Assembly (NCBI RefSeq): GCF_014268655.2
Contig: NZ_JABWQX020000001.1
Span: 2,572,001-2,636,000 of the forward strand
Source: Pseudomonas marvdashtae
GTDB taxonomy: Bacteria > Pseudomonadota > Gammaproteobacteria > Pseudomonadales > Pseudomonadaceae
Reading direction: 5' to 3'
Length of the DNA: 64,000 nt
In this document: positions 26,232 to 35,381 of the stretch, piece by piece
Layout: every line of letters starts with the position of its first letter
How positions within the stretch are numbered: position 1 is the first letter of the stretch
Program-made: the position numbers and the translations under genes
Notes under the pieces: generated by a model
The model's input: only the letters and a program-made list of their open reading frames with translations
The model's database searches: none
Told to the model about the DNA's origin: nothing

Positions 26232-27185
26232 ATGGCGAGTGGATGCGGATGTGGTGGCGGTAGTGGTGGCGGCGGTTGCGGTTCCTCGGCGAAAGCAGCA
26301 CCCGTTGTCGATGTGGAACCCGCTGGGGCGGTGCAGTTCGAGCCGGCCCAGGTCGGGACAGCAGCGGAAGATGAAACACCTCAGTTGATCGCCAGCAGCG
26401 AGCAGGAGTGGCCGATCATCAGCGTCAACGGGGTGTCGATCTCCCCGCAGGCGATGGCTCAGGAGTTGCAATATCACCCGGCTGACAGCCGCGAGGAGGC
26501 GGTCTATCAAGCCGCCCGGGCTTTGGTGATTCGTGAACTGCTCCAGCAACGTATCGCCGAACTGGGCCTGGCGTTGCAGGTCGGTGCCGGTGAAAACGAA
26601 GAAGAAGCGGCCACGCGGTTGTTGCTCGAACGCGAGGTGCAGGTGCCGCAGTGCGACGAGGCGACTTGCCTGCGTTATTACGAAAGCAACCGCGCGCGCT
26701 TTCACAGCGCGCCGTTGCTGGCGGTGCGGCACATCCTGCTCGAATGCGCGCCGGACGATGCCGAGGCGCGCAGCCTGACCCATGTCCAGGCCGAGTTGCT
26801 GCTGGAACGGCTGGACCAGTTCCCGGGCAGTTTCGCCGAGCTGGCGCTGAAGTATTCGGCGTGTCCGTCCAAGGAGCAGGGCGGTTCGCTGGGACAGATC
26901 AGCAAGGGCCAGACCGTGCCGGAGCTGGAGCGCCAGTTGTTCACCTTGCCGGCGGGCCTGGCCAGCAAACCGCTGGAAAGTCGCTATGGCTGGCACGTAA
27001 TCAGCATCGACCAGCGCATCGAGGGTCAGGCGTTGCCTTACGAGGCCGTGGCGACGGCAATTCGCACCCAGTTGCAGCAGGGTGTTTGGCAAAAGGCGCT
27101 GGTGCAATACCTGCAAACCCTGATCGGTGCGGCGGACATCCGTGGCATTCATCTTCAGGGCGCCGACTCGCCGCTGGTGCAGTGA
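26232..27185 (+). CDS. PpiC-type peptidyl-prolyl isomerase of the nar operon
   Basis: 317 residues. The N-terminus is a Cys/Gly-rich tag ([19 protein letters not shown]), followed by a linker, an all-helical SurA/NifM-like segment and a parvulin domain ([18 protein letters not shown]...[26 protein letters not shown]...[12 protein letters not shown]). There is no signal peptide, so it should be cytoplasmic. It sits 10 bases after narI behind GAGGAGAAG. Pseudomonas nar operons commonly carry such a gene, and a role in nitrate reductase folding is the natural guess by analogy with NifM, but it is not proven. Confidence 0.88.
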   Translation: MASGCGCGGGSGGGGCGSSAKAAPVVDVEPAGAVQFEPAQVGTAAEDETPQLIASSEQEWPIISVNGVSISPQAMAQELQYHPADSREEAVYQAARALVIRELLQQRIAELGLALQVGAGENEEEAATRLLLEREVQVPQCDEATCLRYYESNRARFHSAPLLAVRHILLECAPDDAEARSLTHVQAELLLERLDQFPGSFAELALKYSACPSKEQGGSLGQISKGQTVPELERQLFTLPAGLASKPLESRYGWHVISIDQRIEGQALPYEAVATAIRTQLQQGVWQKALVQYLQTLIGAADIRGIHLQGADSPLVQ

Positions 27186-27210
27186 GCACGGGCTCAATCG
27201 GGAGATCTCC

Positions 27211-28203
27211 ATGAACGCGGTGTTGCAGGACGGGTTTGGGCGCCAGATCGATTATTTGCGGATGTCGGTGACCGATCGTTGTGATTTTCGTTGTGTGTAC
27301 TGCATGGCGAAAAACATGACCTTCCTGCCGCGTCAGCAAGTGTTGACCCTGGAGGAGTTGCAGCGCCTGGCGCGGTTGTTCGTCGGGCTGGGGGTGAAGA
27401 AGATCCGCCTGACCGGTGGCGAGCCGCTGATCCGTCCGGGCATCGTCGGGCTGTGTCGCGACATCGCGGCATTGCCCGGCCTGCGGGAACTGGTGATGAC
27501 CAGCAACGGTTCGCAGCTGGCGCGGTTGGCCCGGCCGTTGGTGGATGCCGGCGTAAAGCGCATGAACATCAGCCTCGACAGCCTCGACGGCGCGCGGTTT
27601 CGGGCCATCACCCGTAACGGTGACCTGGACCGGGTGCTGGACGGGATCGAGGCGGCGAAGGTCGCCGGGTTCGAGCGGATCAAGCTCAACTGCGTGGTGA
27701 TGAAGGGGCGCAACTTCGATGAAGTCCCGGCGCTGGTGCAATACGCCATTGAGCAACGCATCGACATCAGTTTCATCGAGGAAATGCCCTTGGGGGACGT
27801 CGGTCGTTCCCGAGGCGAGTCGTTCTGTTCCAGCGATGAAGTAAGGGCGGCCATCGCCCGCCATCACCGCCTGCTCGACAGTACCGAAAACAGCGGTGGT
27901 CCGGCGCGCTACGTGCGCCTGGAACGCCACGCGGATACTCGGATCGGTTTCATTTCACCCAATACCCATAACTTCTGCGCCAGTTGCAACCGCGTGCGCA
28001 TGACTGTCGAAGGGCGTTTGCTGTTGTGCCTGGGCCAAGAGAATTCCCTCGATTTACGTGGCTTGCTGCGGCGCTATCCGCTGGATGACCAGCCGATCAT
28101 TCAATCGATCAAACAGGCACTCAAGGGCAAGCCCTTGCAGCATGACTTCAGCCCTGGCGGGGAAGTGCAGATCGTGCGGTTCATGAACATGAGCGGTGGC
28201 TGA
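27211..28203 (+). CDS. moaA: MoaA, GTP 3',8-cyclase for molybdenum cofactor synthesis
   Basis: 330 residues. Radical SAM enzyme making the first committed intermediate of molybdopterin. N-terminal cluster C24-x3-C28-x2-C31 ([10 protein letters not shown]), SAM-binding GGEP motif ([11 protein letters not shown]), second cluster in [18 protein letters not shown], and the conserved C-terminal Gly-Gly (NMSGG). It is the last gene of the nar operon and corresponds to the moaA1 of P. aeruginosa nar clusters, providing cofactor when NarG is made. Most pseudomonads have another moaA elsewhere. Confidence 0.95.
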   Translation: MNAVLQDGFGRQIDYLRMSVTDRCDFRCVYCMAKNMTFLPRQQVLTLEELQRLARLFVGLGVKKIRLTGGEPLIRPGIVGLCRDIAALPGLRELVMTSNGSQLARLARPLVDAGVKRMNISLDSLDGARFRAITRNGDLDRVLDGIEAAKVAGFERIKLNCVVMKGRNFDEVPALVQYAIEQRIDISFIEEMPLGDVGRSRGESFCSSDEVRAAIARHHRLLDSTENSGGPARYVRLERHADTRIGFISPNTHNFCASCNRVRMTVEGRLLLCLGQENSLDLRGLLRRYPLDDQPIIQSIKQALKGKPLQHDFSPGGEVQIVRFMNMSGG

Positions 28204-28217
28204 GGATGGCGGCTTTT

Positions 28218-28348
28218 GTGGCGAGGGGATTTATCCCCGCTGGGGCGCGCAGCGGCCCTAAATGCAGTCAACCCAGTGTGTCAGGCAGGTTAAAGTTGAC
28301 TGCTTGGGGGCTGCTGCGCAGCCCAGCGGGGATAAATCCCCTCGCCAC
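28218..28348. repeat. REPIN-like paired palindrome downstream of moaA
   Basis: Two perfect 27-bp inverted arms (28218-28244 and 28322-28348), each containing GGGGATTTATCCCC, the common P. fluorescens REP core. An inner inverted pair, GCAGTCAAC and GTTGACTGC, makes the whole element a long hairpin. It lies between the moaA stop and the nrdD promoter and may protect the nar mRNA 3' end. Confidence 0.85.
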
Positions 28349-28392
28349 GGTTTTCGGTGTTCACGAAACAGCTTTCCGAGCCGTGGTCCTTC

Positions 28393-28406
28393 TTGACATC
28401 GATCAA
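28393..28406 (+). promoter_or_regulatory. Anr/Dnr-like box upstream of nrdD
   Basis: TTGAC-ATCG-ATCAA, one base from the symmetrical TTGAT-N4-ATCAA. It is centred 92 bp before the nrdD start codon. Confidence 0.65.
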
Positions 28407-28433
28407 TTTCAATCAGCCTGATGCGACGTACCC

Positions 28434-28480
28434 TGCCTGCATATTGTGTCTTTAATACTTAAAACACCTATATGTAGTGT
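28434..28480 (+). promoter_or_regulatory. Twin NrdR boxes upstream of nrdD
   Basis: Two 16-base sequences end in GTGT at 28449 and 28480, exactly 31 bp apart. The second (28465-28480, CACCTATATGTAGTGT) fits acaCwAtATaTwGtgt at 12 of 16 positions, the first (28434-28449) at 11. A pair about three helical turns apart is the standard arrangement for the NrdR repressor. Confidence 0.75.
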
Positions 28481-28491
28481 CTGGAGCCAAA

Positions 28492-30507
28492 ATGCAGAGC
28501 ATGTTGATCTCAGTAGGCCGTAACCGCTTGCACAAGCGCGACGGCAGTGTGGTTGCCTTTGATGCGGACAAGATCCGCCAGGCGCTGATTGCCGCCGGCA
28601 AGGCCACCGGCGAGTACGCCGAAGCCGAGGCCGAGGTGTTGCTTGAGGCGGTGCTGGCGCGGTTGGAAGGGCAGACGCGGTTGAACGTCGAGCAGATCCA
28701 GGACCGGGTCGAGCGGGTGTTGATGGACGCCGGGTATTTCCTGTCCATGCGTGCCTACATCGTCTATCGCGAGCAACACGGACGCCTGCGTCGGGATCGC
28801 CGCACGTTGGTGGAAGTCGCCACGTCGATGAACGAATACCTGGACCGTGAAGACTGGCGCGTACAAGCCAACGCCAACCAGGGTTATTCCCTCGGCGGGC
28901 TGATCCTCAACGTGTCCGGCAAGGTCACCGCCAACTACTGGCTCGACGAGGTCTACAGCCAAGCCATCGGCCAGGCACACCGCGAGGCTGATCTGCATAT
29001 CCACGACCTGGACATGCTCGCCGGCTACTGTGCCGGCTGGTCCCTGCGCACGCTGCTGCACGAAGGCCTCAACGGCGTGCCTGGGCGGGTCGAGGCCGGG
29101 CCGCCCAAGCATTTGAGCAGTGCCCTGGGACAGATGGTGAATTTCCTCGGCACCCTGCAAAACGAATGGGCCGGCGCCCAGGCGTTCAGCTCGTTCGACA
29201 CCTACCTGGCGCCCTATGTGCGCAAGGACAATCTCAGCTACGACGAGGTTCGCCAATCGCTGCAGGAGTTCATCTACAACCTCAATGTGCCGTCGCGCTG
29301 GGGCACGCAAACGCCGTTCACCAACCTGACCTTCGACTGGGTGTGCCCGGAGGATCTGCGTGAACAGATCCCGGTCATTGGAGGCCAGGAGATGCCGTTC
29401 GCCTACGGTGACCTGCAAGTGGAGATGGAGCTGATCAACCGCGCCTACATCGAGGTGATGCAGGCTGGCGACGCGAAAGGCCGGGTCTTCACCTTCCCAA
29501 TCCCGACCTACAACATTACCCATGACTTTCCGTGGGACAGCGAAAACGCCGACCGTTTGTTCGAAATGACTGCCCGCTACGGCTTGCCGTACTTCCAGAA
29601 CTTCCTCAATTCGGACATGCAACCCAATCAGGTGCGATCGATGTGCTGTCGCTTGCAACTGGACGTGCGCGAACTGCTCAAGCGCGGTGGTGGCCTGTTC
29701 GGCTCGGCGGAGCAAACCGGCTCCCTGGGCGTGGTGACGATCAACTGCGCGCGCCTGGGCTATTTGTACAAGGGCGATACCAGCGCGTTGTTGCAGCGCC
29801 TCGACGCCTTGATGGAGCTGGCGATGGAAAGCCTGGAGGTCAAGCGCAAGGTGATCCAGCATCACATGGACGCCGGTTTGTACCCTTACACCAAGCGTTA
29901 CCTGGGCACCTTGCGCAATCACTTTTCCACCATCGGCGTGAACGGCCTGCACGAGATGCTGCGCAATTTCACGGGTGATAAGGAGGGCTTGCACACCGAG
30001 CAGGGCCGGGCATTCGCCTTGAAACTGCTGGACCACGTGCGGGCCACGCTGCTGCGTTTCCAGGAAGAAACCGGCCACCTCTACAACCTCGAAGCGACCC
30101 CCGCCGAAGGCACCACGTACCGCTTCGCCAAGGAAGACCTCAAGCGCTACCCGGATATCTTGCAGGCCGGCAGTCCGGTCGCGCCGTACTACACCAACTC
30201 GTCACAACTGCCGGTGGGCTTCACTGACGATCCGTTCGAAGCCCTGGAGCTGCAGGACGAACTGCAATGCAAGTACACCGGCGGCACGGTGCTGCACCTG
30301 TACATGGCCGAGCAGATTTCCTCCGCCCAGGCCTGCAAGCAGCTGGTGCGCAAGGCCCTGGGGCGCTTCCGCCTGCCGTACCTGACCATCACGCCAACCT
30401 TTTCCATCTGTCCGGTGCACGGCTACCTGGCTGGCGAACACGAGTTCTGCCCGAAATGCGACGAGGCCTTGCTGCTGAAACAGCAACTGGCAGGCAGCGT
30501 CCACTGA
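28492..30507 (+). CDS. nrdD: NrdD, anaerobic (class III) ribonucleotide reductase, catalytic part without glycyl-radical tail
   Basis: 671 residues from ATG 28492 (GGAG six bases upstream; a GTG at 28477 is less likely). N-terminal ATP-cone (VGRNRLHKRDGSVVAFDADKIRQAL), then the ten-stranded barrel (LHIHDLDMLAGYCAGWSLRTLL; GTQTPFTNLTFDW). It ends with the zinc site as CPVHGYLAGEHEFCPKC, where the first pair is Cys-x-x-His rather than Cys-x-x-Cys. The RVxGY glycine-radical motif that should follow is missing; it is encoded by the next small gene. Reduces NTPs to dNTPs without oxygen. Confidence 0.95.
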   Translation: MQSMLISVGRNRLHKRDGSVVAFDADKIRQALIAAGKATGEYAEAEAEVLLEAVLARLEGQTRLNVEQIQDRVERVLMDAGYFLSMRAYIVYREQHGRLRRDRRTLVEVATSMNEYLDREDWRVQANANQGYSLGGLILNVSGKVTANYWLDEVYSQAIGQAHREADLHIHDLDMLAGYCAGWSLRTLLHEGLNGVPGRVEAGPPKHLSSALGQMVNFLGTLQNEWAGAQAFSSFDTYLAPYVRKDNLSYDEVRQSLQEFIYNLNVPSRWGTQTPFTNLTFDWVCPEDLREQIPVIGGQEMPFAYGDLQVEMELINRAYIEVMQAGDAKGRVFTFPIPTYNITHDFPWDSENADRLFEMTARYGLPYFQNFLNSDMQPNQVRSMCCRLQLDVRELLKRGGGLFGSAEQTGSLGVVTINCARLGYLYKGDTSALLQRLDALMELAMESLEVKRKVIQHHMDAGLYPYTKRYLGTLRNHFSTIGVNGLHEMLRNFTGDKEGLHTEQGRAFALKLLDHVRATLLRFQEETGHLYNLEATPAEGTTYRFAKEDLKRYPDILQAGSPVAPYYTNSSQLPVGFTDDPFEALELQDELQCKYTGGTVLHLYMAEQISSAQACKQLVRKALGRFRLPYLTITPTFSICPVHGYLAGEHEFCPKCDEALLLKQQLAGSVH

Positions 30508-30538
30508 TCCGATCCATTGACCGCAAGGAGCTTCACCC

Positions 30539-30700
30539 ATGAATGCATCGCAAAGCCTTCCCCCCGCACAGCGTCAACGTTGCGAAGTCTGGACCCGAGT
30601 AATGGGGTACCACCGTCCGGTAGCGGCATTCAACCCGGGCAAGCAGTCCGAGCACCGCGAGCGGGTGCACTTCACCGAAAGCGCGGCCGGGCGTCCATGA
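30539..30700 (+). CDS. Detached glycyl-radical C-terminus of NrdD, 53 aa
   Basis: A 53-residue protein, MNASQSLPPAQRQRCEVWTR followed by VMGYHRPVAAFNPGKQ. RVMGY matches the RVxGY glycyl-radical motif of class III reductases (radical glycine would be G23), and FNPGKQxExxxRV matches the extreme C-terminus of E. coli NrdD. It has its own AAGGAG eight bases before the ATG, begins 31 bases after the nrdD stop and is in another frame, so it is a separate gene and not a sequencing slip. Its stop overlaps the nrdG start. Together with NrdD it totals about 724 residues, close to the 712 of E. coli. Confidence 0.85.
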   Translation: MNASQSLPPAQRQRCEVWTRVMGYHRPVAAFNPGKQSEHRERVHFTESAAGRP

Positions 30701-31392
30701 GTCGAGTGCTTCGGGTCGGGGGCATGGTGCCCCTGACCACCCTCGATTACCCGGGCCAACTGGCGTGTGTACTGTTTTGCCAGGGTTGCGCCTGGCGTTG
30801 CCGTTACTGTCATAACCCGCAGCTGATCCCGCCGCGCGGCAGCGAGGAAGTGGATTGGTGCCGGGTACTGGCGTTCCTGCAACGCCGCCAGGATCTGCTC
30901 GACGCCGTGGTGTTCAGCGGCGGCGAACCAACCTTGCAGGACGGCCTGGCGCCAGCCATGGAAGAAGTGCGGCAGATGGGCTTTCGTATCGGCCTGCACA
31001 GCGCCGGTATCAAGCCGGCGGCTTTCGCCAAAGTGGTCGGGCTCGCTGACTGGGTGGGCTTCGACGTCAAGGCTCTGCCCGAAGATGCCCTGGAGGTGAC
31101 CCGCGTCGAAGGCAGTGGCGCAGCGAACTGGCGCAGCCTCGACCATCTGCTGGACAGCGGCGTGGACTACGAATGCCGCACCACCGTCCATTGGCACCTG
31201 TTCGACCCCGACCGACTGCTGACCCTGGCCCGACGCCTGAGCGAGCGGGGCGTCAAGCGTTTTGCCGTGCAGCTGGTGCGCACCGCCCGGATGCTCGACC
31301 CCCATCTTTCCAGCGTTTCGGCACAGGCCTTGCAGCCAGAGCTGTGGGCCGCGATGCGCGAGTTGTTCCCTTCGTTCGTGTTGCGCAGTTGA
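30697..31392 (+). CDS. nrdG: NrdG, radical SAM activase of anaerobic ribonucleotide reductase
   Basis: 231 residues. Radical SAM cluster C31-x3-C35-x2-C38 (CAWRCRYC), with two further nearby cysteines (C24 and C28), and SAM motif SGGEPTLQ. It abstracts hydrogen from the NrdD glycine, here located on a separate polypeptide. It resembles the longer NrdG2/PFL-activase-like group (about 230 residues) more than the roughly 154-residue E. coli NrdG. The start overlaps the stop of the small radical-domain gene (ATGA), coupling the three genes nrdD, tail and nrdG. Confidence 0.92.
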   Translation: MSRVLRVGGMVPLTTLDYPGQLACVLFCQGCAWRCRYCHNPQLIPPRGSEEVDWCRVLAFLQRRQDLLDAVVFSGGEPTLQDGLAPAMEEVRQMGFRIGLHSAGIKPAAFAKVVGLADWVGFDVKALPEDALEVTRVEGSGAANWRSLDHLLDSGVDYECRTTVHWHLFDPDRLLTLARRLSERGVKRFAVQLVRTARMLDPHLSSVSAQALQPELWAAMRELFPSFVLRS

Positions 31393-31420
31393 CCGACCGC
31401 AGGGCCCCGTCCTCGACAGC

Positions 31421-31449
31421 GGCCCGGAATCACCGGGCCACACTTTTTT
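31421..31449 (+). terminator. Intrinsic terminator after nrdG
   Basis: GGCCCGG-AATCA-CCGGGCC followed by ACACTTTTTT. A clear Rho-independent terminator between nrdG and the next chemoreceptor gene. Confidence 0.9.
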
Positions 31450-31503
31450 ATGGTTTTCAAATGCGCTGCCAATCGGCAGGTAGTTGAACAGGGAGCATTT
31501 GAC

Positions 31504-33123
31504 ATGACCAGATTCACCACTGCCCAACGTATCGTGATGGGCTTTGCCATCGCGCCTTTGGCATTGATCGCCCTGGCGCTGTATGCCCTGAACGATTTGG
31601 CAACGCTGCGTGACCAGGCGGTGCAGATCGTCCAGCAGGATTGGCCCAGGATCAATCCGATCATGGTCATCGCCACGGGCGTGCGCGACAACGCCAGGAA
31701 CACCCGCGACCTGTTGATCGACAAGAACAATACGCAGGTCCAGCAGTCCATCGACACTACCCGGCAACGCATCACCCAGGCCTTCGCAACGCTCGAACCG
31801 CTGTTCGACCAGCCTGAAGGCAAGGCCGCCTACGCTGAGCTGAAGAAGCGCCGAGAGGCCTACGTGGCGGCGTTTGTCCAGGTCCAGGCGCTGATCCGCC
31901 AGGGCGCTACGGATGAGGCGATGACGCAGCTCAAGCAAGGCGTGATTCCGGCGGAGCTTGAGGTGTACAAGAGCCTCGAAACGATGATGGCCCTGCAGGG
32001 CAGGATTTTTATCGAGCGTGAGCAACTGGCCCAGGCACGCTACAGCGACGCGCGACGCAACATGCTTGCACTGGTGCTGGCTTGCCTGGCCGTGGTAAGT
32101 ACCGTCGCGTTGCTGGTGACCCGCAGCGTGACCCGTCCGCTGGGCGGCGAGCCCAACGACGCGGCGCGGGTGCTGAGCCACATCGCCCGGGGCGATTTGA
32201 CGATCCGGGTGCCCGTCGGCGTCGGTGCGAACGACAGCGTCATGGGCAACATGCACGAGATGCAACAGAGCCTCAACACCATGGTCCGGCAGATTGCGGC
32301 TTCGGTGGATCGGGTCGCCAGTTCCTCCGAAGAACTGAGCGCCGTGAGCAGCCAGACCAACAGCACCTTGCAGTTGCAAGGACAGGAAATCGAACAGGCC
32401 GCGGCGGCGGTGAACCAGATGACGGCGGCGGTGGATGAAGTGGCGCGCAACGCGGTGAGTGCCAGCGAAGCTTCGCGGTTGTCCGAGCAAACTGCCCAGC
32501 GTGGCCGTGATCAGGTGCAGGAAACCGTCGCCTCGATTCACGCACTGGCCGACGGGGTCACAGACACCTCGGGCCGAATCCAGCAACTGGCCGGACGCGT
32601 GCAGGACATCAGTTCGGTGCTGGAGGTGATCCGCAGCATTGCCGACCAAACCAACCTGCTGGCATTGAATGCAGCCATCGAAGCCGCCCGGGCCGGCGAT
32701 GCCGGACGTGGGTTCGCGGTAGTGGCCGACGAGGTGCGGGCCTTGGCCCATCGCACACAGGATTCGACCCGGGAAATCGAAGACATGATCGGCAATATCC
32801 GCCAGGACAGCGAACAGGCCGTCACCGCGATGCAAGGCAACAGCGAACGGGTGCGGATCACCCTGTTAGTCGCCCAGCGCTCCGGAGACGCGCTGGATGA
32901 AATTGCCCTGTCGATCGGGCAGATCAACGAGCGCAACTTGATGATCGCCAGCGCCACGGAGCAGCAAGCGCTGGTGGCCCGCGAGGTGGACCGCAACCTG
33001 GTGGGCATCCGCAACCTGTCCGAGCAGGTATTGCTGGGAGCCCGGCACACCGACACGGCCGGCCAGGACCTGGCGCAGATGGCCGGGGCACTGCATCAGA
33101 CGGTAGCGCGATTCAAGGTGTAG
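31504..33123 (+). CDS. Methyl-accepting chemotaxis protein with four-helix-bundle sensor
   Basis: 539 residues. Membrane segments at about 10-30 and 185-205 enclose an all-helical periplasmic domain of the 4HB_MCP type (helices rich in Gln, Ala and Leu; [14 protein letters not shown]). HAMP follows, then the signalling domain with the conserved tip [33 protein letters not shown] see no CheR-binding pentapeptide at the C-terminus (ARFKV). The ligand is unknown. GGGAG precedes the ATG at 31504. It stands alone between terminators. Confidence 0.9.
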   Translation: MTRFTTAQRIVMGFAIAPLALIALALYALNDLATLRDQAVQIVQQDWPRINPIMVIATGVRDNARNTRDLLIDKNNTQVQQSIDTTRQRITQAFATLEPLFDQPEGKAAYAELKKRREAYVAAFVQVQALIRQGATDEAMTQLKQGVIPAELEVYKSLETMMALQGRIFIEREQLAQARYSDARRNMLALVLACLAVVSTVALLVTRSVTRPLGGEPNDAARVLSHIARGDLTIRVPVGVGANDSVMGNMHEMQQSLNTMVRQIAASVDRVASSSEELSAVSSQTNSTLQLQGQEIEQAAAAVNQMTAAVDEVARNAVSASEASRLSEQTAQRGRDQVQETVASIHALADGVTDTSGRIQQLAGRVQDISSVLEVIRSIADQTNLLALNAAIEAARAGDAGRGFAVVADEVRALAHRTQDSTREIEDMIGNIRQDSEQAVTAMQGNSERVRITLLVAQRSGDALDEIALSIGQINERNLMIASATEQQALVAREVDRNLVGIRNLSEQVLLGARHTDTAGQDLAQMAGALHQTVARFKV

Positions 33124-33152
33124 GTATTAGGGGAAAGCCTGGAGGTCCGGGC

Positions 33153-34520
33153 TTACCACCCCCAGAACTGCAACCACCAGCCATACCCGACCAAACCGCT
33201 GGCCAGGGCCATGCAGGCCATCGCAAGCAGCCGCCGAATCGACGCCGCGCCTTCACGGCCGAGCATTCTCCAGCCCAGCAGCATGCTCCAGCCGATGGCC
33301 ATCACCAGCAGGATCGCCCGGGCCGGCTGCACCCATTCCAATAACAATCCTTCATAGCGCAGCAGCTTGACCGTGGTGGCCGATAACCCCAGGAACAACC
33401 CTGCACCGCCGAGGGGCACGAGAGTGATGGCTAAGGGCCGATATCGTGCAGGCGCACCTGCCAGTCTTGCGGCCAGGCGCACGATGAGCATCAGCGATGT
33501 GCCTAACAGCAAAGCGCTGGACCCAAGATAGACAACGATGCAAAACCCATCCAGCCAACTGAAGCTGTCATTGAGTTGCGGATAGTGAGTGAGCAGCCAC
33601 CACGGGGCGTTATCCTCCAAGGGCCAGGTCACATCATGCACCACCAAGTAGTGGGCCAGTGCCTGTTTCAGGGCGATGAACCAGGGGCTGACGGTCCACT
33701 GGAAGGCGCCCATTGCCAACCCGATCACCCCAAAGAGCAACAAGCGAACGTCCCAAGGCGAGACCGTCGTCGGCGTGGATTCAAGGATTTCCTGATTGCT
33801 GGAGCGGGCGATCAGGCGCACCGCGTCGCGCTGACCGCTGCAACGGCCACAGGCGTGGCAATCGGCAGCGCCGCGCAGGCGACGGATGTCGAGCAAGGGC
33901 GCGCAATTGGGCGGTGGGCGACGTGGCCCGGAGTTTTCCAGCCAGCGTTGCTCGTCGACTCGAAAGTGCACGGGGGCGAGGCGGGCGAGCAGGGCGAAGA
34001 CGCCGCTGACCGGGCACAGGTAGCGGCACCAGACCCGCTTGCCCCGGGCGAACAGCAACCCGACGGCGACGGCCGCGACGGTCGATCCACCAAGGATCAG
34101 CAGCGCGGCCTGGGCGTAATCGTAGACGCTGATCAGTTGGCCATAGAGCGTGGTCAGGCAGAACGCCAGGGTCGGCCAGCCGGCCCAACGCAACCCGCGC
34201 GGCACGCCCAGGCCACGGCCGTACTGACTGGCCCATTCGCTCAAGGCGCCCTCGGGGCAAAGTACGCCACACCAGAGCCGGCCGAACAACACGATCGAGA
34301 GCAAGACGAAGGGCCACCAGAGCCCCCAGAACAGAAACTGGGCGAACAGCGTCAAGTTGTTCAACAGGCGTGCCTGGCTGTCCGGCAACGGCAGCATGGC
34401 CGGTATCACCAACAGCACCGCATAGAACGACACCACCGCCCATTGCACGGCGCGGATGGTCGCGCCATGGCGCCGCAGGCCGTCGCCCAGGCGCTGGAGC
34501 CAGGGATTCAGCTCGGGCAT
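33153..34520 (-). CDS. ftrD: FtrD-like polyferredoxin membrane protein of an iron uptake system
   Basis: 455 residues from the ATG at 34520, which overlaps ftrC by 13 bases. NapH/CcoG-like membrane protein with two CxxxCP motifs (LWCGVLCPEGALSEW; VWCRYLCPVSGVFALL) and a partial ferredoxin motif (DCHACGRCSG). In the Ftr systems of Bordetella and Brucella this subunit is thought to move electrons for iron oxidation/reduction during permeation. Last gene of the minus-strand operon ftrABCD. The identity rests on the operon as much as on the sequence. Confidence 0.87.
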   Translation of the reverse strand: MPELNPWLQRLGDGLRRHGATIRAVQWAVVSFYAVLLVIPAMLPLPDSQARLLNNLTLFAQFLFWGLWWPFVLLSIVLFGRLWCGVLCPEGALSEWASQYGRGLGVPRGLRWAGWPTLAFCLTTLYGQLISVYDYAQAALLILGGSTVAAVAVGLLFARGKRVWCRYLCPVSGVFALLARLAPVHFRVDEQRWLENSGPRRPPPNCAPLLDIRRLRGAADCHACGRCSGQRDAVRLIARSSNQEILESTPTTVSPWDVRLLLFGVIGLAMGAFQWTVSPWFIALKQALAHYLVVHDVTWPLEDNAPWWLLTHYPQLNDSFSWLDGFCIVVYLGSSALLLGTSLMLIVRLAARLAGAPARYRPLAITLVPLGGAGLFLGLSATTVKLLRYEGLLLEWVQPARAILLVMAIGWSMLLGWRMLGREGAASIRRLLAMACMALASGLVGYGWWLQFWGW

Positions 34521-35362
34521 GGCAGCTTTTCCGCTTTGGCTGGTCGCAACCAGCCAGCGACCGCCCACCAGTAGCCGAGCCACGCCAGCAGTATCAGCAG
34601 GCTTGGGCTGGCTCGGTAACCGGTGAAGTCGGCGATGAAACCGCCGAGCCCGTGACCGTCATCCAGTATTACGCTGCTGTCCCACAGCGCATCGCCGATG
34701 CCGCGATACACCGCCTCGGGCCAATCCATTGCCAGCAACTGGCCGGCGATCCGCTCGACGCCACTGACCAGCAGCGCCGCGCCCAAGAGCAGCAGGATCG
34801 CTTCGCTGATGGCAAAAAAACGGGTCCACGAGATGAATCGGCGACTGCCGTGCAGCAAGGAAACGGTAAGCAGCGAGAGCACCAACCCGGCTATTGCGCC
34901 GACGGCGAACAAACCCAGTGACGGTCCTTGCAGACGGGCCCCGGCGCCATACAGGAACACCACGGTTTCGCTGCCCTCACGGCTGACCGCCAATAACGCC
35001 AGCACCAGCAATCCCATGCCGCCCTGACGCCCCAGGCGCTGGTCGGCACGGCGCGTCAGGTCATGCCTGAGGGTGCCGGCGTTGCGATGCATCCAGCCGA
35101 CCATCTGCACGATCAGCAGGCTGGCGAGCAACGCCAATGAAGCCTGGAACCATTCGTTGGCAGCGCCGCTCATGGCTTCGCCGGCGATCAGGATCAGTCC
35201 GGCCAGCACGCCCGAGAGCAGCAAGCCCAGGGCCGCGCCACTCCACACGTAACGGCGCAGCCGTTCGGCCTGTTGCTGGCGGCTCACCCAAGCCTGGAGA
35301 ATGCCGATCACCAATAGCGCCTCGACGCTTTCGCGCCAGACGATGAACATCGATTGCGTCAT
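34508..35362 (-). CDS. ftrC: FtrC, Ftr1/EfeU-type iron permease
   Basis: 284 residues, seven predicted membrane segments. Both REXXE iron-binding motifs of the Ftr1 family are visible: WRESVEALLVIGIL near the N-terminus and SREGSETVVFLYG in the middle. It carries iron across the inner membrane. ATG 35362 has AGGAGG upstream, deciding the start over an in-frame ATG at 35428. It lies 19 bp after ftrB. Confidence 0.92.
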   Translation of the reverse strand: MTQSMFIVWRESVEALLVIGILQAWVSRQQQAERLRRYVWSGAALGLLLSGVLAGLILIAGEAMSGAANEWFQASLALLASLLIVQMVGWMHRNAGTLRHDLTRRADQRLGRQGGMGLLVLALLAVSREGSETVVFLYGAGARLQGPSLGLFAVGAIAGLVLSLLTVSLLHGSRRFISWTRFFAISEAILLLLGAALLVSGVERIAGQLLAMDWPEAVYRGIGDALWDSSVILDDGHGLGGFIADFTGYRASPSLLILLAWLGYWWAVAGWLRPAKAEKLPCPS

Positions 35363-35381
35363 GCAAACGCCTCCTGGACGA

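Noticed and set aside
28510..30078. A 522-codon frame antisense to nrdD
   Set aside because: Shadow of nrdD, with no promoter, ribosome binding site or domain.
30505..30541. Sequencing frameshift or stop-codon readthrough joining nrdD to the glycyl-radical fragment
   Set aside because: The fragment has its own AAGGAG and ATG at proper spacing, 31 bases after the stop, which fits a true separate gene better.
30574..32835. A 753-codon minus-strand frame across nrdG and the chemoreceptor gene
   Set aside because: It overlaps two clear genes and an intrinsic terminator and has the composition of a frame shadow (rich in His, Arg, Gln).
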